From assembly GCA_020638495.1 (NCBI GenBank), contig JACKIN010000014.1, forward strand, positions 1-64,000: a stretch of DNA of 64,000 nucleotides. The letters are read 5' to 3'. Under the pieces are notes generated by a model. That model ran no database searches. It was not told where the DNA came from and saw only the letters and a program-made list of their open reading frames with translations. Positions 7,916-15,858 of this stretch are shown here, one piece after another. The position numbers and the translations under genes are program-made. Positions within the stretch are counted from its first letter, which is position 1. Every line of letters begins with the position of its first letter. The DNA is from Geminicoccaceae bacterium. GTDB taxonomy: Bacteria; Pseudomonadota; Alphaproteobacteria; Geminicoccales; Geminicoccaceae.

Positions 7916-8728
7916 ATGCTTCGCAAGCGATTGAACGAGGTGGTGAGCGACCCGCGGTTCGAGCGGGCGATCGTGATTCTGATCGTCATCAACGCCATCA
8001 CGCTCGGGCTCGAAACCAATCCGGCCGTGATGGAGCGGTTCGGTCCGCTCCTGCTGGCCATCGACCGGACGATCCTCTGGTTTTTCGTGCTCGAGATCCT
8101 TGCGCGCTGGATCGCCGATTTTCGCGGGTTCTGGCGCGATCCATGGCGCATCTTCGATTTTGCCGTCGTCGGCGTGGCGCTGGTCCCCGCAACCGGTGCC
8201 TTCTCCGTCTTGCGTGCCTTCCGGGTGCTTCGCGTGTTGCGGCTGGTATCCAACATCCAGGCCATCCGCCGGGTCGTGGCCGGGCTGCTGCAGGCCATTC
8301 CCGGCATGGGCTCGATCGTCCTGCTGCTGGGGCTGATCTTCTACATCTTCGCCGTGATCGCGACGAAGCTATTCGCCGCGGCCTTCCCGGAGTGGTTCGG
8401 CTCGCTCGGCGAGAGCGCCTACACGCTCTTCCAGGTCATGACCCTCGAGAGCTGGTCCATGGGCATCGTCCGCCCGGTGATGGAGCAGTACCCCCTTGCC
8501 TGGGCCCTGTTCGTGCCGTTCATCCTGGTGACGTCGTTCACCGTGCTGAACCTGTTCATCGGCGTCATCGTCGATGCGATGCAGAGGGAGCACGAGGCGG
8601 AGGCGCAGGCCGATCGCGCCGGCATCCACAACGAGACCGCGAACATCCTCGCCGAGGTCCGTGCCTTGCGCAGCGAAATGGCGGAGCTGCGCGCGTCATT
8701 GGCCACCGGCTCTCGTCATGACGCCTAG
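7916..8728 (+). CDS. Bacterial voltage-gated sodium channel (NaChBac/NavAb type)
   Basis: 270-residue single-domain voltage-gated channel, a homotetramer in known members. S1 spans ~18-37, S2 ~48-68 and S3 ~79-93. S4 carries arginines at 100, 103, 106 and 109, every third residue, the gating-charge pattern. The pore loop reads TLESWSM (176-182), the same filter as NavAb and close to the NaChBac TLESWAS, with Glu178 the key selectivity residue; this supports Na+ over Ca2+. A C-terminal heptad-like helix (residues ~225-262) fits the tetramerising coiled coil. Not clearly in an operon. A role in motility or pH homeostasis is known for homologues and is only inference here. Confidence 0.93.
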   Translation: MLRKRLNEVVSDPRFERAIVILIVINAITLGLETNPAVMERFGPLLLAIDRTILWFFVLEILARWIADFRGFWRDPWRIFDFAVVGVALVPATGAFSVLRAFRVLRVLRLVSNIQAIRRVVAGLLQAIPGMGSIVLLLGLIFYIFAVIATKLFAAAFPEWFGSLGESAYTLFQVMTLESWSMGIVRPVMEQYPLAWALFVPFILVTSFTVLNLFIGVIVDAMQREHEAEAQADRAGIHNETANILAEVRALRSEMAELRASLATGSRHDA

Positions 8729-8801
8729 CAGCGGCGCTTCGGGCGGATTGCCTGCCCCGGAGCGCCGCATGACGAAGGCGTGCGGCAAGTGGCGCCGGCT
8801 T

Positions 8802-9257
8802 TCACATGCTCCGCTCGAGCTCGAGCAGCGCCAGCCCGGTGGCGGGGTCGGTCTTGCGCCTCAGATGGCGCGGGGCTTCGTTGACGATCAGCTCCAACGT
8901 CGGGCGCACGAGACCCTCGACAAGGTGCCCGCCCATGGCCGTGCCGTCGCGCTTGCCGACCACGATATGCGCGTGCAGCTTCGGCTTCCCCTCCAACTCG
9001 GCGAGGTTGCCGATGAGCGACAGGACCTCGACCTGCTCCTGCAGCGGGTTTTCGTGATAGCGCCGCCGGTCCAGCTCGAAGAAGCCGAGGGTCACCGACG
9101 ACAACGCCCCGATGCCGGTGATCTCCGCCGCGGTCATTCCTTCCTGTGCCGCGACCTCGAGGAGCGAGGCGACGATTTCCTCACCCTCTTCCAGGCGCAA
9201 GGCGAGCATCCGTTCGCCTGAAGACGAGGCCGCTGCGAGCCTGGAGAGCTGGACCAT
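8802..9257 (-). CDS. PPC (DUF296) domain protein
   Basis: 151-residue protein consisting almost wholly of a PPC/DUF296 domain: ALRLEEGEEIVASLL at the start, then TGIGALSSVTLGFFE, VEVLSLIGNLAELEGKP and the LHAHIVVGKRDGTAMGGHL stretch, whose histidines can bind a metal in known structures. The frame is open to 9359; the ATG at 9257 was chosen because it precedes the domain directly and has GAGGGG upstream. Prokaryotic members form trimers and are of uncertain function, though they are often annotated as DNA-binding. It stands alone between the sodium channel gene and a decayed hydrolase gene. Confidence 0.8.
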   Translation of the reverse strand: MVQLSRLAAASSSGERMLALRLEEGEEIVASLLEVAAQEGMTAAEITGIGALSSVTLGFFELDRRRYHENPLQEQVEVLSLIGNLAELEGKPKLHAHIVVGKRDGTAMGGHLVEGLVRPTLELIVNEAPRHLRRKTDPATGLALLELERSM

Positions 9258-9398
9258 GACAACTTCGCCCCTCTGCGGATGAAGACCTGCATGTCCATCA
9301 AGTCGGGTCGTACCCGGCGGGTTCCATCGGAGACGAGAGTGGGCTGCAGAAATCTGCAAGCCGAGCCGCCGCGACCTTCGCGCCGCCGTAAGGAAGCC

Positions 9399-9777
9399 TC
9401 ACCGAGGAGCGTGGGTCGCGATCAGGTCGTTCGCCATGTGGGCCATGTCCATGACGTTGTCATCGTCCGGCCGCGCGTAGTCGGTGGCGCCGAGCCCGAG
9501 CGGCGCCAGCACGGCCTCCTGCAGCAGCTCCGCATAGGGCCTGACGGCGACCCCCGAGAGCGCCATCGTCAGCACGTCGAAGCCGATATTGGAGTAGAGG
9601 ATCCCCGCACCCCGGCAATGACCATGCCCGGCATACCGGGCTCGAGGTGGAAGATATGGCCCCAGAACGCCAGAGCCACAGGAGCAGCGGGGCCGCGGCC
9701 CGGATCGGCAGGGTGAGCGCGCAGGCGAGCATGGCGGCAAGCGGGAGTCGCGTTGATCGAGGCCTCCTTGTGGACAT
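9399..9777 (-). pseudogene. Remnant of a serine hydrolase (class C beta-lactamase family)
   Basis: Three pieces in three frames line up with one protein. A hydrophobic N-terminal segment (LAAMLACALTLPIRAAAP) reads from ~9777, then HLEPGMPGMVIAGV near 9610-9660, then YSNIGFDVLTMALSG...YAELLQEAVLAPLGL from ~9602 to 9399. The YSN motif and the APLGL segment are hallmarks of the serine beta-lactamase-like family. The SxxK region expected between the second and third pieces is missing, and the C-terminal third is gone. The gene has therefore lost an internal block and changed frame at least twice. Confidence 0.7.
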
Positions 9778-9783
9778 GCACCG

Positions 9784-10422
9784 TCATGCCGTTCGCAGCA
9801 GCCACACATGCTCGGTCGCCGGGCATCTGCCCTTCAAGCCCCCGGCGACCGCCACGCTCGCCAGCCGCGTCACCTCGAACCGATCGGCATAGAGCTCGTT
9901 GATCTCCTCGCCGCCGACCGAGAAAGGCGGGCCATCCATCAGGCTCTGGTCGTACTCGAAGCTGATCAGGAGCTGCGGCGCCGCCCTGGTGGTCCGCGTC
10001 AGGTGGGCGGCGTAGCGTCGGCGCATGGCCGCCGGCAGGGCCACGAGGGCGGCCCGGTCGTAGACGGCATCGACCGGGCCGAGCCCTTCGGCGGTCAGGT
10101 CGAAGAAATCGCCGACGAAGATGTCGATGCCGCTGGCGCTGCAGCGCGTCAGCGCGCCTTGATCGACGATCTCCGGCTCGATGCCGAGATCCTTGAAGAG
10201 CTGGTCGACCGCCAGCCGGCTGAGCTCGGCGCCGGCGACCTGGTGGCCTCGTGCCAGCAGCCAGCCGATATCGTTCGTCTTGCCGCAAAGTGGCAGGAAG
10301 ACGCGGCTGTCCGGCGTGCCGATGCTGGCTTCGAAATGCTCGATCAGGAGGGCATTGGCGGCACTCTCGTGAAAGCCGATCTCGTTCCGCTGCCAGCGGC
10401 GATGCCAGAAGCCCTCGTCCAT
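9784..10422 (-). CDS. tpm: Thiopurine S-methyltransferase family protein
   Basis: 212-residue SAM-dependent methyltransferase closely following the bacterial TPMT pattern: FWHRRWQRNEIGFHE at the start, VFLPLCGKTNDIGWLLARG (SAM-binding motif I region), VAGAELS, GIDIFVGDFFDL, VDAVYDRAALVALP and FEYDQS. Homologues methylate selenite, tellurite or thiopurines. The start at 10422 (MDEGFW) was preferred to the upstream ATG at 10485 because it matches the family N-terminus. It ends 6 bases from the decayed hydrolase. Confidence 0.92.
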   Translation of the reverse strand: MDEGFWHRRWQRNEIGFHESAANALLIEHFEASIGTPDSRVFLPLCGKTNDIGWLLARGHQVAGAELSRLAVDQLFKDLGIEPEIVDQGALTRCSASGIDIFVGDFFDLTAEGLGPVDAVYDRAALVALPAAMRRRYAAHLTRTTRAAPQLLISFEYDQSLMDGPPFSVGGEEINELYADRFEVTRLASVAVAGGLKGRCPATEHVWLLRTA

Positions 10423-10530
10423 GTTCGCTCCCGTTCGGTCGTGTGCCCGCGCCCGGCAATGGTAGACGAAAGCGATGCGCCGCACACCCGCTCCGACGCA
10501 GGCGAGCGAGCTTGACGGGTTGATACAAAG

Positions 10531-10544
10531 TAGTTAGGAGTCCT
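10531..10544 (+). promoter_or_regulatory. Shared motif TAGTYAGGAGTCCT upstream of the MarR gene (copy 1)
   Basis: TAGTTAGGAGTCCT lies 4 bases before the MarR gene ATG and contains its Shine-Dalgarno AGGAG. The same 14-mer, with one pyrimidine change, lies before the next gene at 11174-11187, and the identity extends upstream as CAAAR. AGGA-G-TCCT is a 9-base palindrome. It may be the MarR protein's operator, placed to block translation or initiation, or simply a duplicated leader. Confidence 0.45.
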
Positions 10545-10548
10545 GACC

Positions 10549-11148
10549 ATGAACTCTTTCGACGATCTCTCCGAACCACTCGATCGCCGCCTTGCGGCCG
10601 GCCTCGCCCGGCTTGCCGCGGTGGCGCGGCAGCTCGACTGGCAGGCGGCCGAGGCGTTCGGCCTGTCGCCGACCCAGGCCGACATCCTGCGCCTGCTGAC
10701 GCGGCGGCCCGAAGGCGTGCGGCTGGCGGTGGCGGCGGCGCATGCCGGCGTGCGCAGCGCCACGGCGAGCGATGCGGTGGGTGCGCTGGAGCGCAAGGAA
10801 CTCGTCCGGAAGGAAGCCGACCCCGGCGATGGCCGGGCGGTCGTCCTGAAGGCCACGCCGGCGGGGCAGACCCTCGCCGGGCAGTGGCCGGCCAGCTTCG
10901 AGCCGGCCGTGGCCGGGCTCGACGAAGGGCAGCAGGCAACCTTGCTGCGCCTCGTCGTCGAGATGATCCGCCATCTCCTCGCTCAGCGGCTGATCGCACC
11001 GCAGCGGACCTGCGTGAGCTGCCGCTTCTTTCGGGAGAACGTCCGGCCGGGCGAGGCCGAGCCGCATGCCTGCGCCCTCGTCGGCATGAACATGGCCGAC
11101 CGGCATCTGCGGGTGGACTGCCCGGAGCACGAGCCCGTCGCTGCCTGA
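10549..11148 (+). CDS. MarR family regulator with four-Cys C-terminal tail
   Basis: 199-residue winged-helix regulator. The helix-turn-helix region spans roughly residues 36-100 (LSPTQADILRLLTRRPEG, then ATASDAVGALERKELV and the wing at DPGDGRAVVL). Unusually, a C-terminal extension carries Cys155, Cys158, Cys175 and Cys191 in a CVSC...C...C arrangement that could bind zinc or an iron-sulfur cluster, or act as a thiol sensor. Downstream lie a secreted-protein gene with the same upstream motif and a decayed CxxC redoxin gene, so a redox- or metal-responsive unit is plausible. Effector unknown. Confidence 0.85.
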   Translation: MNSFDDLSEPLDRRLAAGLARLAAVARQLDWQAAEAFGLSPTQADILRLLTRRPEGVRLAVAAAHAGVRSATASDAVGALERKELVRKEADPGDGRAVVLKATPAGQTLAGQWPASFEPAVAGLDEGQQATLLRLVVEMIRHLLAQRLIAPQRTCVSCRFFRENVRPGEAEPHACALVGMNMADRHLRVDCPEHEPVAA

Positions 11149-11173
11149 ACGGCAGTTCTTCATTTCACCAAAA

Positions 11174-11187
11174 TAGTCAGGAGTCCT
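11174..11187 (+). promoter_or_regulatory. Shared motif TAGTYAGGAGTCCT (copy 2)
   Basis: TAGTCAGGAGTCCT lies 6 bases before the ATG at 11194 and again includes the Shine-Dalgarno. Over 20 bases (CCAAAATAGTCAGGAGTCCT) it agrees with copy 1 at 17 positions, more than expected for ribosome binding sites alone. Confidence 0.45.
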
Positions 11188-11193
11188 ATCATC

Positions 11194-11955
11194 ATGTCCG
11201 ACACGACCCATCGCCGATACGGCAGCGCCCTCGCCCTTGTGGCGGTCGCCGCCCTCGCGGCACCGGCCCTGGCCCACGGGCCCGAGGCCGGCGGCTTCGA
11301 CGCCGAGAGCGGCGGCGGCGTGGCCCCCGCCTTCGACGTGATCCATGCGCGCATCTCGACCGAGGGTCGGGTGGCCGTCTTCCACATGGGCGTCTCGGGT
11401 GCTGCCGGCACCTCCCGGCCGAGTGCTGGCGGCGCCCTCGCCGGGGCCGAGGTCTTCTCCTATGTCTGGCCGACCACCATCGATCCGGCTGCGGTCGGGT
11501 TCGCGCCGGCGGCCGGCATCCTCGCCTTTGCGGTCACCGCCCACCCCGATTTCGACGACACGCCGCTCTTCGACGAGAACGGCGACGGCCGGCTCGATAA
11601 CGACGGCGACCTCTGGCACAGCCACTGGGTCGTCCTCGTGCCGGACGAGGGCTGCGGCCCAGGCGCCCTCAAGGTCGAGGATATTCCGGCCGGCACCACG
11701 CCGCCCTTGCCCCTGACCTGGCCCGGCCTGCCGCTCTTGATCGACAGCCCCGGCTGGTCGCCGGTGATCGGTGGCGACACGGTGGAGGTTCGCGTGCCGT
11801 TCGACGATATCGGCGTGGTCGAGGCGGCAAGCTTCGACGGGGTCACCGCCGGGCTGCGCGTCAACGAGAGCGTGCATGCGCCGCTGCTCTGCGTCGTCGA
11901 CGTGTTCGACGTCGCCTCGGGTGACCTCTCCTTGCCCGGGCGGGTGAGCCACTGA
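11194..11955 (+). CDS. Secreted protein with Ca-binding-like loop, function unknown
   Basis: 253-residue protein with a clear Sec signal peptide (hydrophobic residues ~12-26, cleavage likely after ALA at the APALAHG boundary), so it is periplasmic or secreted. The mature part contains a DENGDGRLDNDGD loop (near residue 130) resembling calcium-binding EF-hand/dockerin loops, followed by LWHSHWVVLVPD with two histidines. Two cysteines (in DEGCGPG and LLCVVD) could form a disulfide. It lies between the MarR gene and the redoxin remnant and shares the MarR gene's upstream motif. I do not recognise the family. Confidence 0.75.
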   Translation: MSDTTHRRYGSALALVAVAALAAPALAHGPEAGGFDAESGGGVAPAFDVIHARISTEGRVAVFHMGVSGAAGTSRPSAGGALAGAEVFSYVWPTTIDPAAVGFAPAAGILAFAVTAHPDFDDTPLFDENGDGRLDNDGDLWHSHWVVLVPDEGCGPGALKVEDIPAGTTPPLPLTWPGLPLLIDSPGWSPVIGGDTVEVRVPFDDIGVVEAASFDGVTAGLRVNESVHAPLLCVVDVFDVASGDLSLPGRVSH

Positions 11956-11987
11956 GCGCTCCCGTCAAGCACTCGAAAGGAGATGAC

Positions 11988-12346
11988 ATGCCTGACCCTG
12001 GCGAGCTGGCGGGAGCGCGGCTGATGGCGAAGCCAACCGCCCGGCAGCATGGCTGGACCACCAGCCAGTGGTTCAATGCCGAGGACGACCCCACGCTCGA
12101 GCAGCTGCGGGGCCGGGTGGTCGTCATGCTGGCTTTCCAGATGCTCTGTCCCGGCTGCGTCTCGGGGGCGATCCCCTGCCGGTGACGATGCGTCGCTACG
12201 GCCTGCAGGGCACCCCGACCTTCCTCCTCTTCGGCCGCGACGGCCGGCTCGCCCGCCAGCTCTTCGGCCATGTTCCCGACCTCAGGCTCGGCGCGGAGAT
12301 CATGGCGCTGGTCCTCGAGGCGGAGCCGGAAGGGTCTCGAGGCTAG
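11988..12346 (+). pseudogene. Remnant of a redoxin/TlpA-like thiol protein
   Basis: The first frame from ATG 11988 gives the N-terminus of a thioredoxin-fold protein (GWTTSQWFNAEDD, LRGRVVVMLAFQMLCPGC with a CPGC redox motif) and stops at 12185. The C-terminal half reads in another frame (VTMRRYGLQGTPTFLLFGRDGRLARQLFGHV, containing the cis-Pro GTPTF motif) to 12346. About 50-60 residues of the usual fold between the two pieces are missing. The gene has thus suffered an internal deletion that shifted the frame. It follows the secreted-protein gene by 32 bases. Confidence 0.8.
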
Positions 12347-13965
12347 AGGTTCAGACCGAGCAGCTTGTCGACCGCCCGGTCGGCGGCGGCCATGGTGGGC
12401 GCGTTGGTGTTGCCGTGCGGCACGGTCGGCATGAGCGACGCATCGAGCACGTGGAGAGCCTCGACGCCCTTGACGGCGAGGTCGGGGGTGAGCACCGCCA
12501 TGGGATCGCCGGCGCGGCCCATCCGGGCCGTGCCGCAGGGGTGCCAGTTGGTCTTGACCGTGCGCCGGCAATGCTCCTCGAGCCCCTCCCGGTCGACAAC
12601 CGCCGCACCCGGCAGCAACTCCTCGACAATGGTGTCCGCCATGGGCCGGGTGCGCATCACCGTCCGGGCATGGAGCAGCGCGTCTACCTGCAGGCGCATG
12701 TCGTCCGGGTGGCCGAGATAGTTGGGATCGACCAGCGGCAGGTCGAGAGGATCGGCCGAGCGCAGCCGCACGGAGCCCCGTGCCTTCGGCTGCAGGACGC
12801 AGCTCGTGAAGGTGACCCCGGGCATCGGCTCCCGGTTCAGCACCTCCTTGTCGCCATAGACCAGCGGGACGCAGTAGAGCTTGATGGTGGGCTCGCCCGC
12901 CGGCTCCTGCGGGTTGACGAAGGCGCAGGCGTCGACCCCGCCGCTGGCCACGGGCCCGCCCTTGAAGAGCAGGTAGTTCAGGCCGTTGGCGAGCATCCGC
13001 CAGCCGCGATCCTCCTTGAAATAGCCGTAATTGCGGTCGGTGGAGGCGATCAGCGGCACTTCGTGGTGGTCGTGCAGATTGGCGCCGACGCCCGGCGCAT
13101 CGACCAGCACCTCGAGCCCGTGCTCCCGCAGGTGCGCCGCCGGGCCGATGCCGGAGAGCATCAGGAGCTGCGGTGTCACGAAGGCGCCGGCAGTCAGGAT
13201 GACCGCGCGCGTCGCCCGTGCCGTGTGGGTCGCCCCGTCGATCCGGTGCTCCACCCCGCTCGCCCGCCGGCCCTCGAAGAGGACGCGGGTCACCTTCGCC
13301 CTCGTCTTCACCTCGAGGTTCCGGTTGCCGCGCACCGGATCGAGGAACGCCCGGACGGCACTGCAGCGCACCCTGGGGTAGGTCGTGGTCTGCATGAAGC
13401 CGACGCCGCGCTGGTCGCCGGCGTTGAAGTCGTCGACCAGCTTCACGCCCTGCGCCTGCATGGTCCTGAGGTAGATGTAGCTCATCTCGGCGACGTGCAC
13501 CGGGTCGGAGACCCTGAGCGGGCCGTCGATGCCGTGCATCGGGTTGTTGAACCGCTGGTTGGCCTCCTGGCGGAGGAAATAGGGCAGCATGTCGGCCCAA
13601 GACCAGCCGGCGCCGCCGGTCACCTCATCCCAGTGGTCGTAGTCGGCAGGCCGGCCGCGCATGTAGACCATGGCATTGACCGAGCTGCCGCCGCCCAGCA
13701 CGTTGCCCTGCCAGATCGCCGGCCGGCGGCCGCCGAGCTGTTCCTGCGGCACCGCCAGGTGCTCGGTCAGGAACTTGCTGCCGTTCAGGAACTTGATGAA
13801 GCCGGCGGGCATGCGGATCATCGGGTTGTCATCGGGCCAGCCCGCCTCAAGCAGCAGCACCCTGGCACCCTGCCGGTCGACGAGGCGGTTGGTCACGACA
13901 CAGCCGGCCGACCCGCCGCCGACGACGATGTAGTCGAAGGCAGCGCCGTCCTCGTTCGAGCTCAT
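12343..13965 (-). CDS. GMC family FAD-dependent oxidoreductase (choline dehydrogenase-like)
   Basis: 540-residue glucose-methanol-choline oxidoreductase. The N-terminal dinucleotide fold is YIVVGGGSAGCVV with LLLEAG; GMC signature 1 is seen around GNVLGGGSSVNAMVYMRG and signature 2 around GAFVTPQLLMLSGIGP. The C-terminal catalytic region NWHPCGTARMG supplies the active-site His and HGNTNAPTMAAADRA the second polar residue. The start at 13965 fits the family. It oxidises an alcohol, passing electrons to oxygen or a carrier; the substrate is unknown. Its end overlaps the redoxin remnant by 4 bases. Confidence 0.9.
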   Translation of the reverse strand: MSSNEDGAAFDYIVVGGGSAGCVVTNRLVDRQGARVLLLEAGWPDDNPMIRMPAGFIKFLNGSKFLTEHLAVPQEQLGGRRPAIWQGNVLGGGSSVNAMVYMRGRPADYDHWDEVTGGAGWSWADMLPYFLRQEANQRFNNPMHGIDGPLRVSDPVHVAEMSYIYLRTMQAQGVKLVDDFNAGDQRGVGFMQTTTYPRVRCSAVRAFLDPVRGNRNLEVKTRAKVTRVLFEGRRASGVEHRIDGATHTARATRAVILTAGAFVTPQLLMLSGIGPAAHLREHGLEVLVDAPGVGANLHDHHEVPLIASTDRNYGYFKEDRGWRMLANGLNYLLFKGGPVASGGVDACAFVNPQEPAGEPTIKLYCVPLVYGDKEVLNREPMPGVTFTSCVLQPKARGSVRLRSADPLDLPLVDPNYLGHPDDMRLQVDALLHARTVMRTRPMADTIVEELLPGAAVVDREGLEEHCRRTVKTNWHPCGTARMGRAGDPMAVLTPDLAVKGVEALHVLDASLMPTVPHGNTNAPTMAAADRAVDKLLGLNL

Positions 13966-14080
13966 GCGTCGTCCCTCCCCTCGCTCGGCTTTGCAACCGG
14001 CCTCGGCCACGCCGGACGGCTTGTCAATCATTGCCCGCAGCACGGATTGCCCTCAGGAAGCCATTATCCAGCAAGGGGGA

Positions 14081-14346
14081 AGGAATCGGATAAGAGAGCA
14101 AGAACTGGCGGGTCGGGTCGCTCTGGTGACGGGGGCGGCGCGCGGCATCGGGTGGGCCACGGGCATGCCGAGCGTACGCCCTTCGGCCGCTGGGGCCGGC
14201 CGGAGGAGGTCGCCCGGGTGATCGCCTTTTTGGCGCATCCCGATTCCGGCTTCGTCACCGGCGTCGTCTGGCCGGTGGATGGCGGCTTCAGCATGCGCGG
14301 CGACCCCGGCGAGGATAGCGGCCCGCGTTCGGTGCAAATGCCCTGA
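14081..14346 (+). pseudogene. Remnant of a short-chain dehydrogenase/reductase
   Basis: An SDR N-terminus, ELAGRVALVTGAARGIGWAT (the TGxxxGIG cofactor motif), reads from ~14096. It is joined after a frame change to an SDR C-terminus, TPFGRWGRPEEVARVIAFL...GVVWPVDGGFSMRG, ending at 14346. The ~160 residues between, including the YxxxK catalytic motif, are absent. An internal deletion is the simplest explanation. Confidence 0.8.
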
Positions 14347-14395
14347 ATCGAGACGCCGGACGGCACGGCGCCAGCGGGACGGAAGAACTTATGCA

Positions 14396-14423
14396 TTGAA
14401 TCCGATGGATCGTGCTCTATCCT
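14396..14423 (+). promoter_or_regulatory. Candidate promoter of the cox operon
   Basis: TTGAAT (14396-14401) and TATCCT (14418-14423) are separated by 16 bases and lie about 65 bases before the coxM start in an otherwise gene-free gap of 142 bases. The match is fair and no operator was identified. Confidence 0.35.
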
Positions 14424-14488
14424 GCCAGCGCCGAACGGCGCCCCCATTGCCGACGGCAATGCCGCATCGGGCGGGAGGCCAAGAGGAA

Positions 14489-15364
14489 ATGATACCGGGC
14501 AACTTCGCGTACCACCGGCCGGCCGACGTCGCCGCCGCGGCGCGGCTCCTGCAGGAGCATGGCGACGAGGCCCAGCTGCTCGCGGGCGGGCACAGCCTGA
14601 TCCCGATGATGAAGCTGCGCATGGCGCAGCCCTCGCATCTGATCGACCTGCAGGACATCGCCGGGCTCAAGGGCATCAGCCGCGACGGCGCAAGGCTGGT
14701 CATCGGCGCCATGACCACCCAGCACGAGCTGATCGGCGATGCGCTGGTGGCCGCGGCCGTGCCTTTGCTGCGCGAGGCGGCCCTGCAGATCGCGGACCCG
14801 CAGGTCCGCTATGTCGGCACCATCGGCGGCAACGTCGCGAATGGCGATCCGGGCAACGACATGCCGGGCGTGATGCAATGCCTCGATGCATCCTTCGAGC
14901 TCACGGGTCCGGGCGGCACACGCGAGGTCGCGGCGCGCGCCTTCTACGAGGCCGCCTTCACGACGGCACGCGCCGAGGACGAGATCCTCACCCGGATCAT
15001 CGTGCCGATACCGAAGCCCGGCAGCGGCTACGCCTATCTGAAGCAGAAGCGCAAGATCGGCGACTACGCCACGGCGGCCGCCGCGGTGCTCCTCGCGGTC
15101 GAGAGCGGCCGCTGCACCAGCGCCGCGATCGCCATGACCAACCTCGCCGCCACGCCGGTCTTCACCGAGGCGGCGGGTGCGGCCCTCGTCGGCACCACGC
15201 TCGACGAGGCGGCGGTCGGTGCCGCCGTCGCCGCCATGCTGGCGGCGATCGACCCGGCCACCGACAACCGCGGGCCGGTCGAATTCAAGAAGCATGTCGC
15301 CGGGCTGATGCTGCGCCGGGCCATCGCCGAGGCCGCCGGCCGCGCCGGCAGGGGGACCGCCTGA
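14489..15364 (+). CDS. coxM: CO dehydrogenase medium (FAD) subunit CoxM
   Basis: 291-residue FAD-binding subunit of the molybdenum hydroxylase family. FAD-domain landmarks are AGGHSLIPMMKLRMAQPSHLIDL (residues ~32-54) and GTIGGNVANGDPGNDMP (~110-127). It carries electrons from the iron-sulfur subunit to the quinone pool. The start at 14489 has AGAGG upstream and fits the family (MIPGNFAYHRP). Its stop overlaps the coxS start (ATGA). The order coxM-S-L-D-E-F is that of Oligotropha carboxidovorans, where these genes encode aerobic CO dehydrogenase. Confidence 0.93.
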   Translation: MIPGNFAYHRPADVAAAARLLQEHGDEAQLLAGGHSLIPMMKLRMAQPSHLIDLQDIAGLKGISRDGARLVIGAMTTQHELIGDALVAAAVPLLREAALQIADPQVRYVGTIGGNVANGDPGNDMPGVMQCLDASFELTGPGGTREVAARAFYEAAFTTARAEDEILTRIIVPIPKPGSGYAYLKQKRKIGDYATAAAAVLLAVESGRCTSAAIAMTNLAATPVFTEAAGAALVGTTLDEAAVGAAVAAMLAAIDPATDNRGPVEFKKHVAGLMLRRAIAEAAGRAGRGTA

Positions 15365-15858
15365 TGGACAAGCTGCACGTCAAGCTCCAGGTCAACGGCA
15401 AGCCGGTCGAGGCCCTGGTCGAGCCGCGTTTGCTGCTGATCCACTTCCTGCGCGAGGAGCTCGGCCTTACCGGCCCGCATATCGGTTGCGAGACCTCGCA
15501 TTGCGGCGCCTGCACGGTCGATATCGGCGGCCGCTCGGTCAAGAGCTGCACCGTCTTCACCGCCCAGGCGAATGGTGCCGAGATCACCACGATCGAAGGC
15601 ATCGAGGGTGCGGATGGCGGCCTGCACGCGCTGCAGGAGATGTTCCGCGAGCATCATGGCCTGCAATGCGGCTTCTGCACGCCCGGCATGATCACCCGCG
15701 CCTGGCGGCTGCTCGAGGAGAACCCGGACCCGTCCGAGGCGGAGATCCGCCAGGGCATGGCCGGCAATCTCTGCCGCTGCACGGGCTATCAGAACATCGT
15801 CAAGGCGATCCGGGCGGCGGCCGATGCGCGCCAGGCCCAGCAGGAGGCAGCCGAATGA
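15364..15858 (+). CDS. coxS: CO dehydrogenase small (2Fe-2S) subunit CoxS
   Basis: 164-residue subunit with two [2Fe-2S] sites. The N-terminal plant-type ferredoxin motif is GCETSHCGACTVD followed by SCTVF; the C-terminal alpha-helical site is LQCGFCTPGM and GNLCRCTGYQ. All eight cysteines are present. It relays electrons from the molybdenum-copper centre of CoxL to the FAD of CoxM. Overlaps both neighbours by 4 bases, indicating translational coupling. Confidence 0.95.
   Translation: MDKLHVKLQVNGKPVEALVEPRLLLIHFLREELGLTGPHIGCETSHCGACTVDIGGRSVKSCTVFTAQANGAEITTIEGIEGADGGLHALQEMFREHHGLQCGFCTPGMITRAWRLLEENPDPSEAEIRQGMAGNLCRCTGYQNIVKAIRAAADARQAQQEAAE

Noticed and set aside
14081..14346. Intact SDR gene
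   Set aside because: Start and end motifs are in different frames and the catalytic YxxxK region is missing, so it is annotated as a pseudogene.
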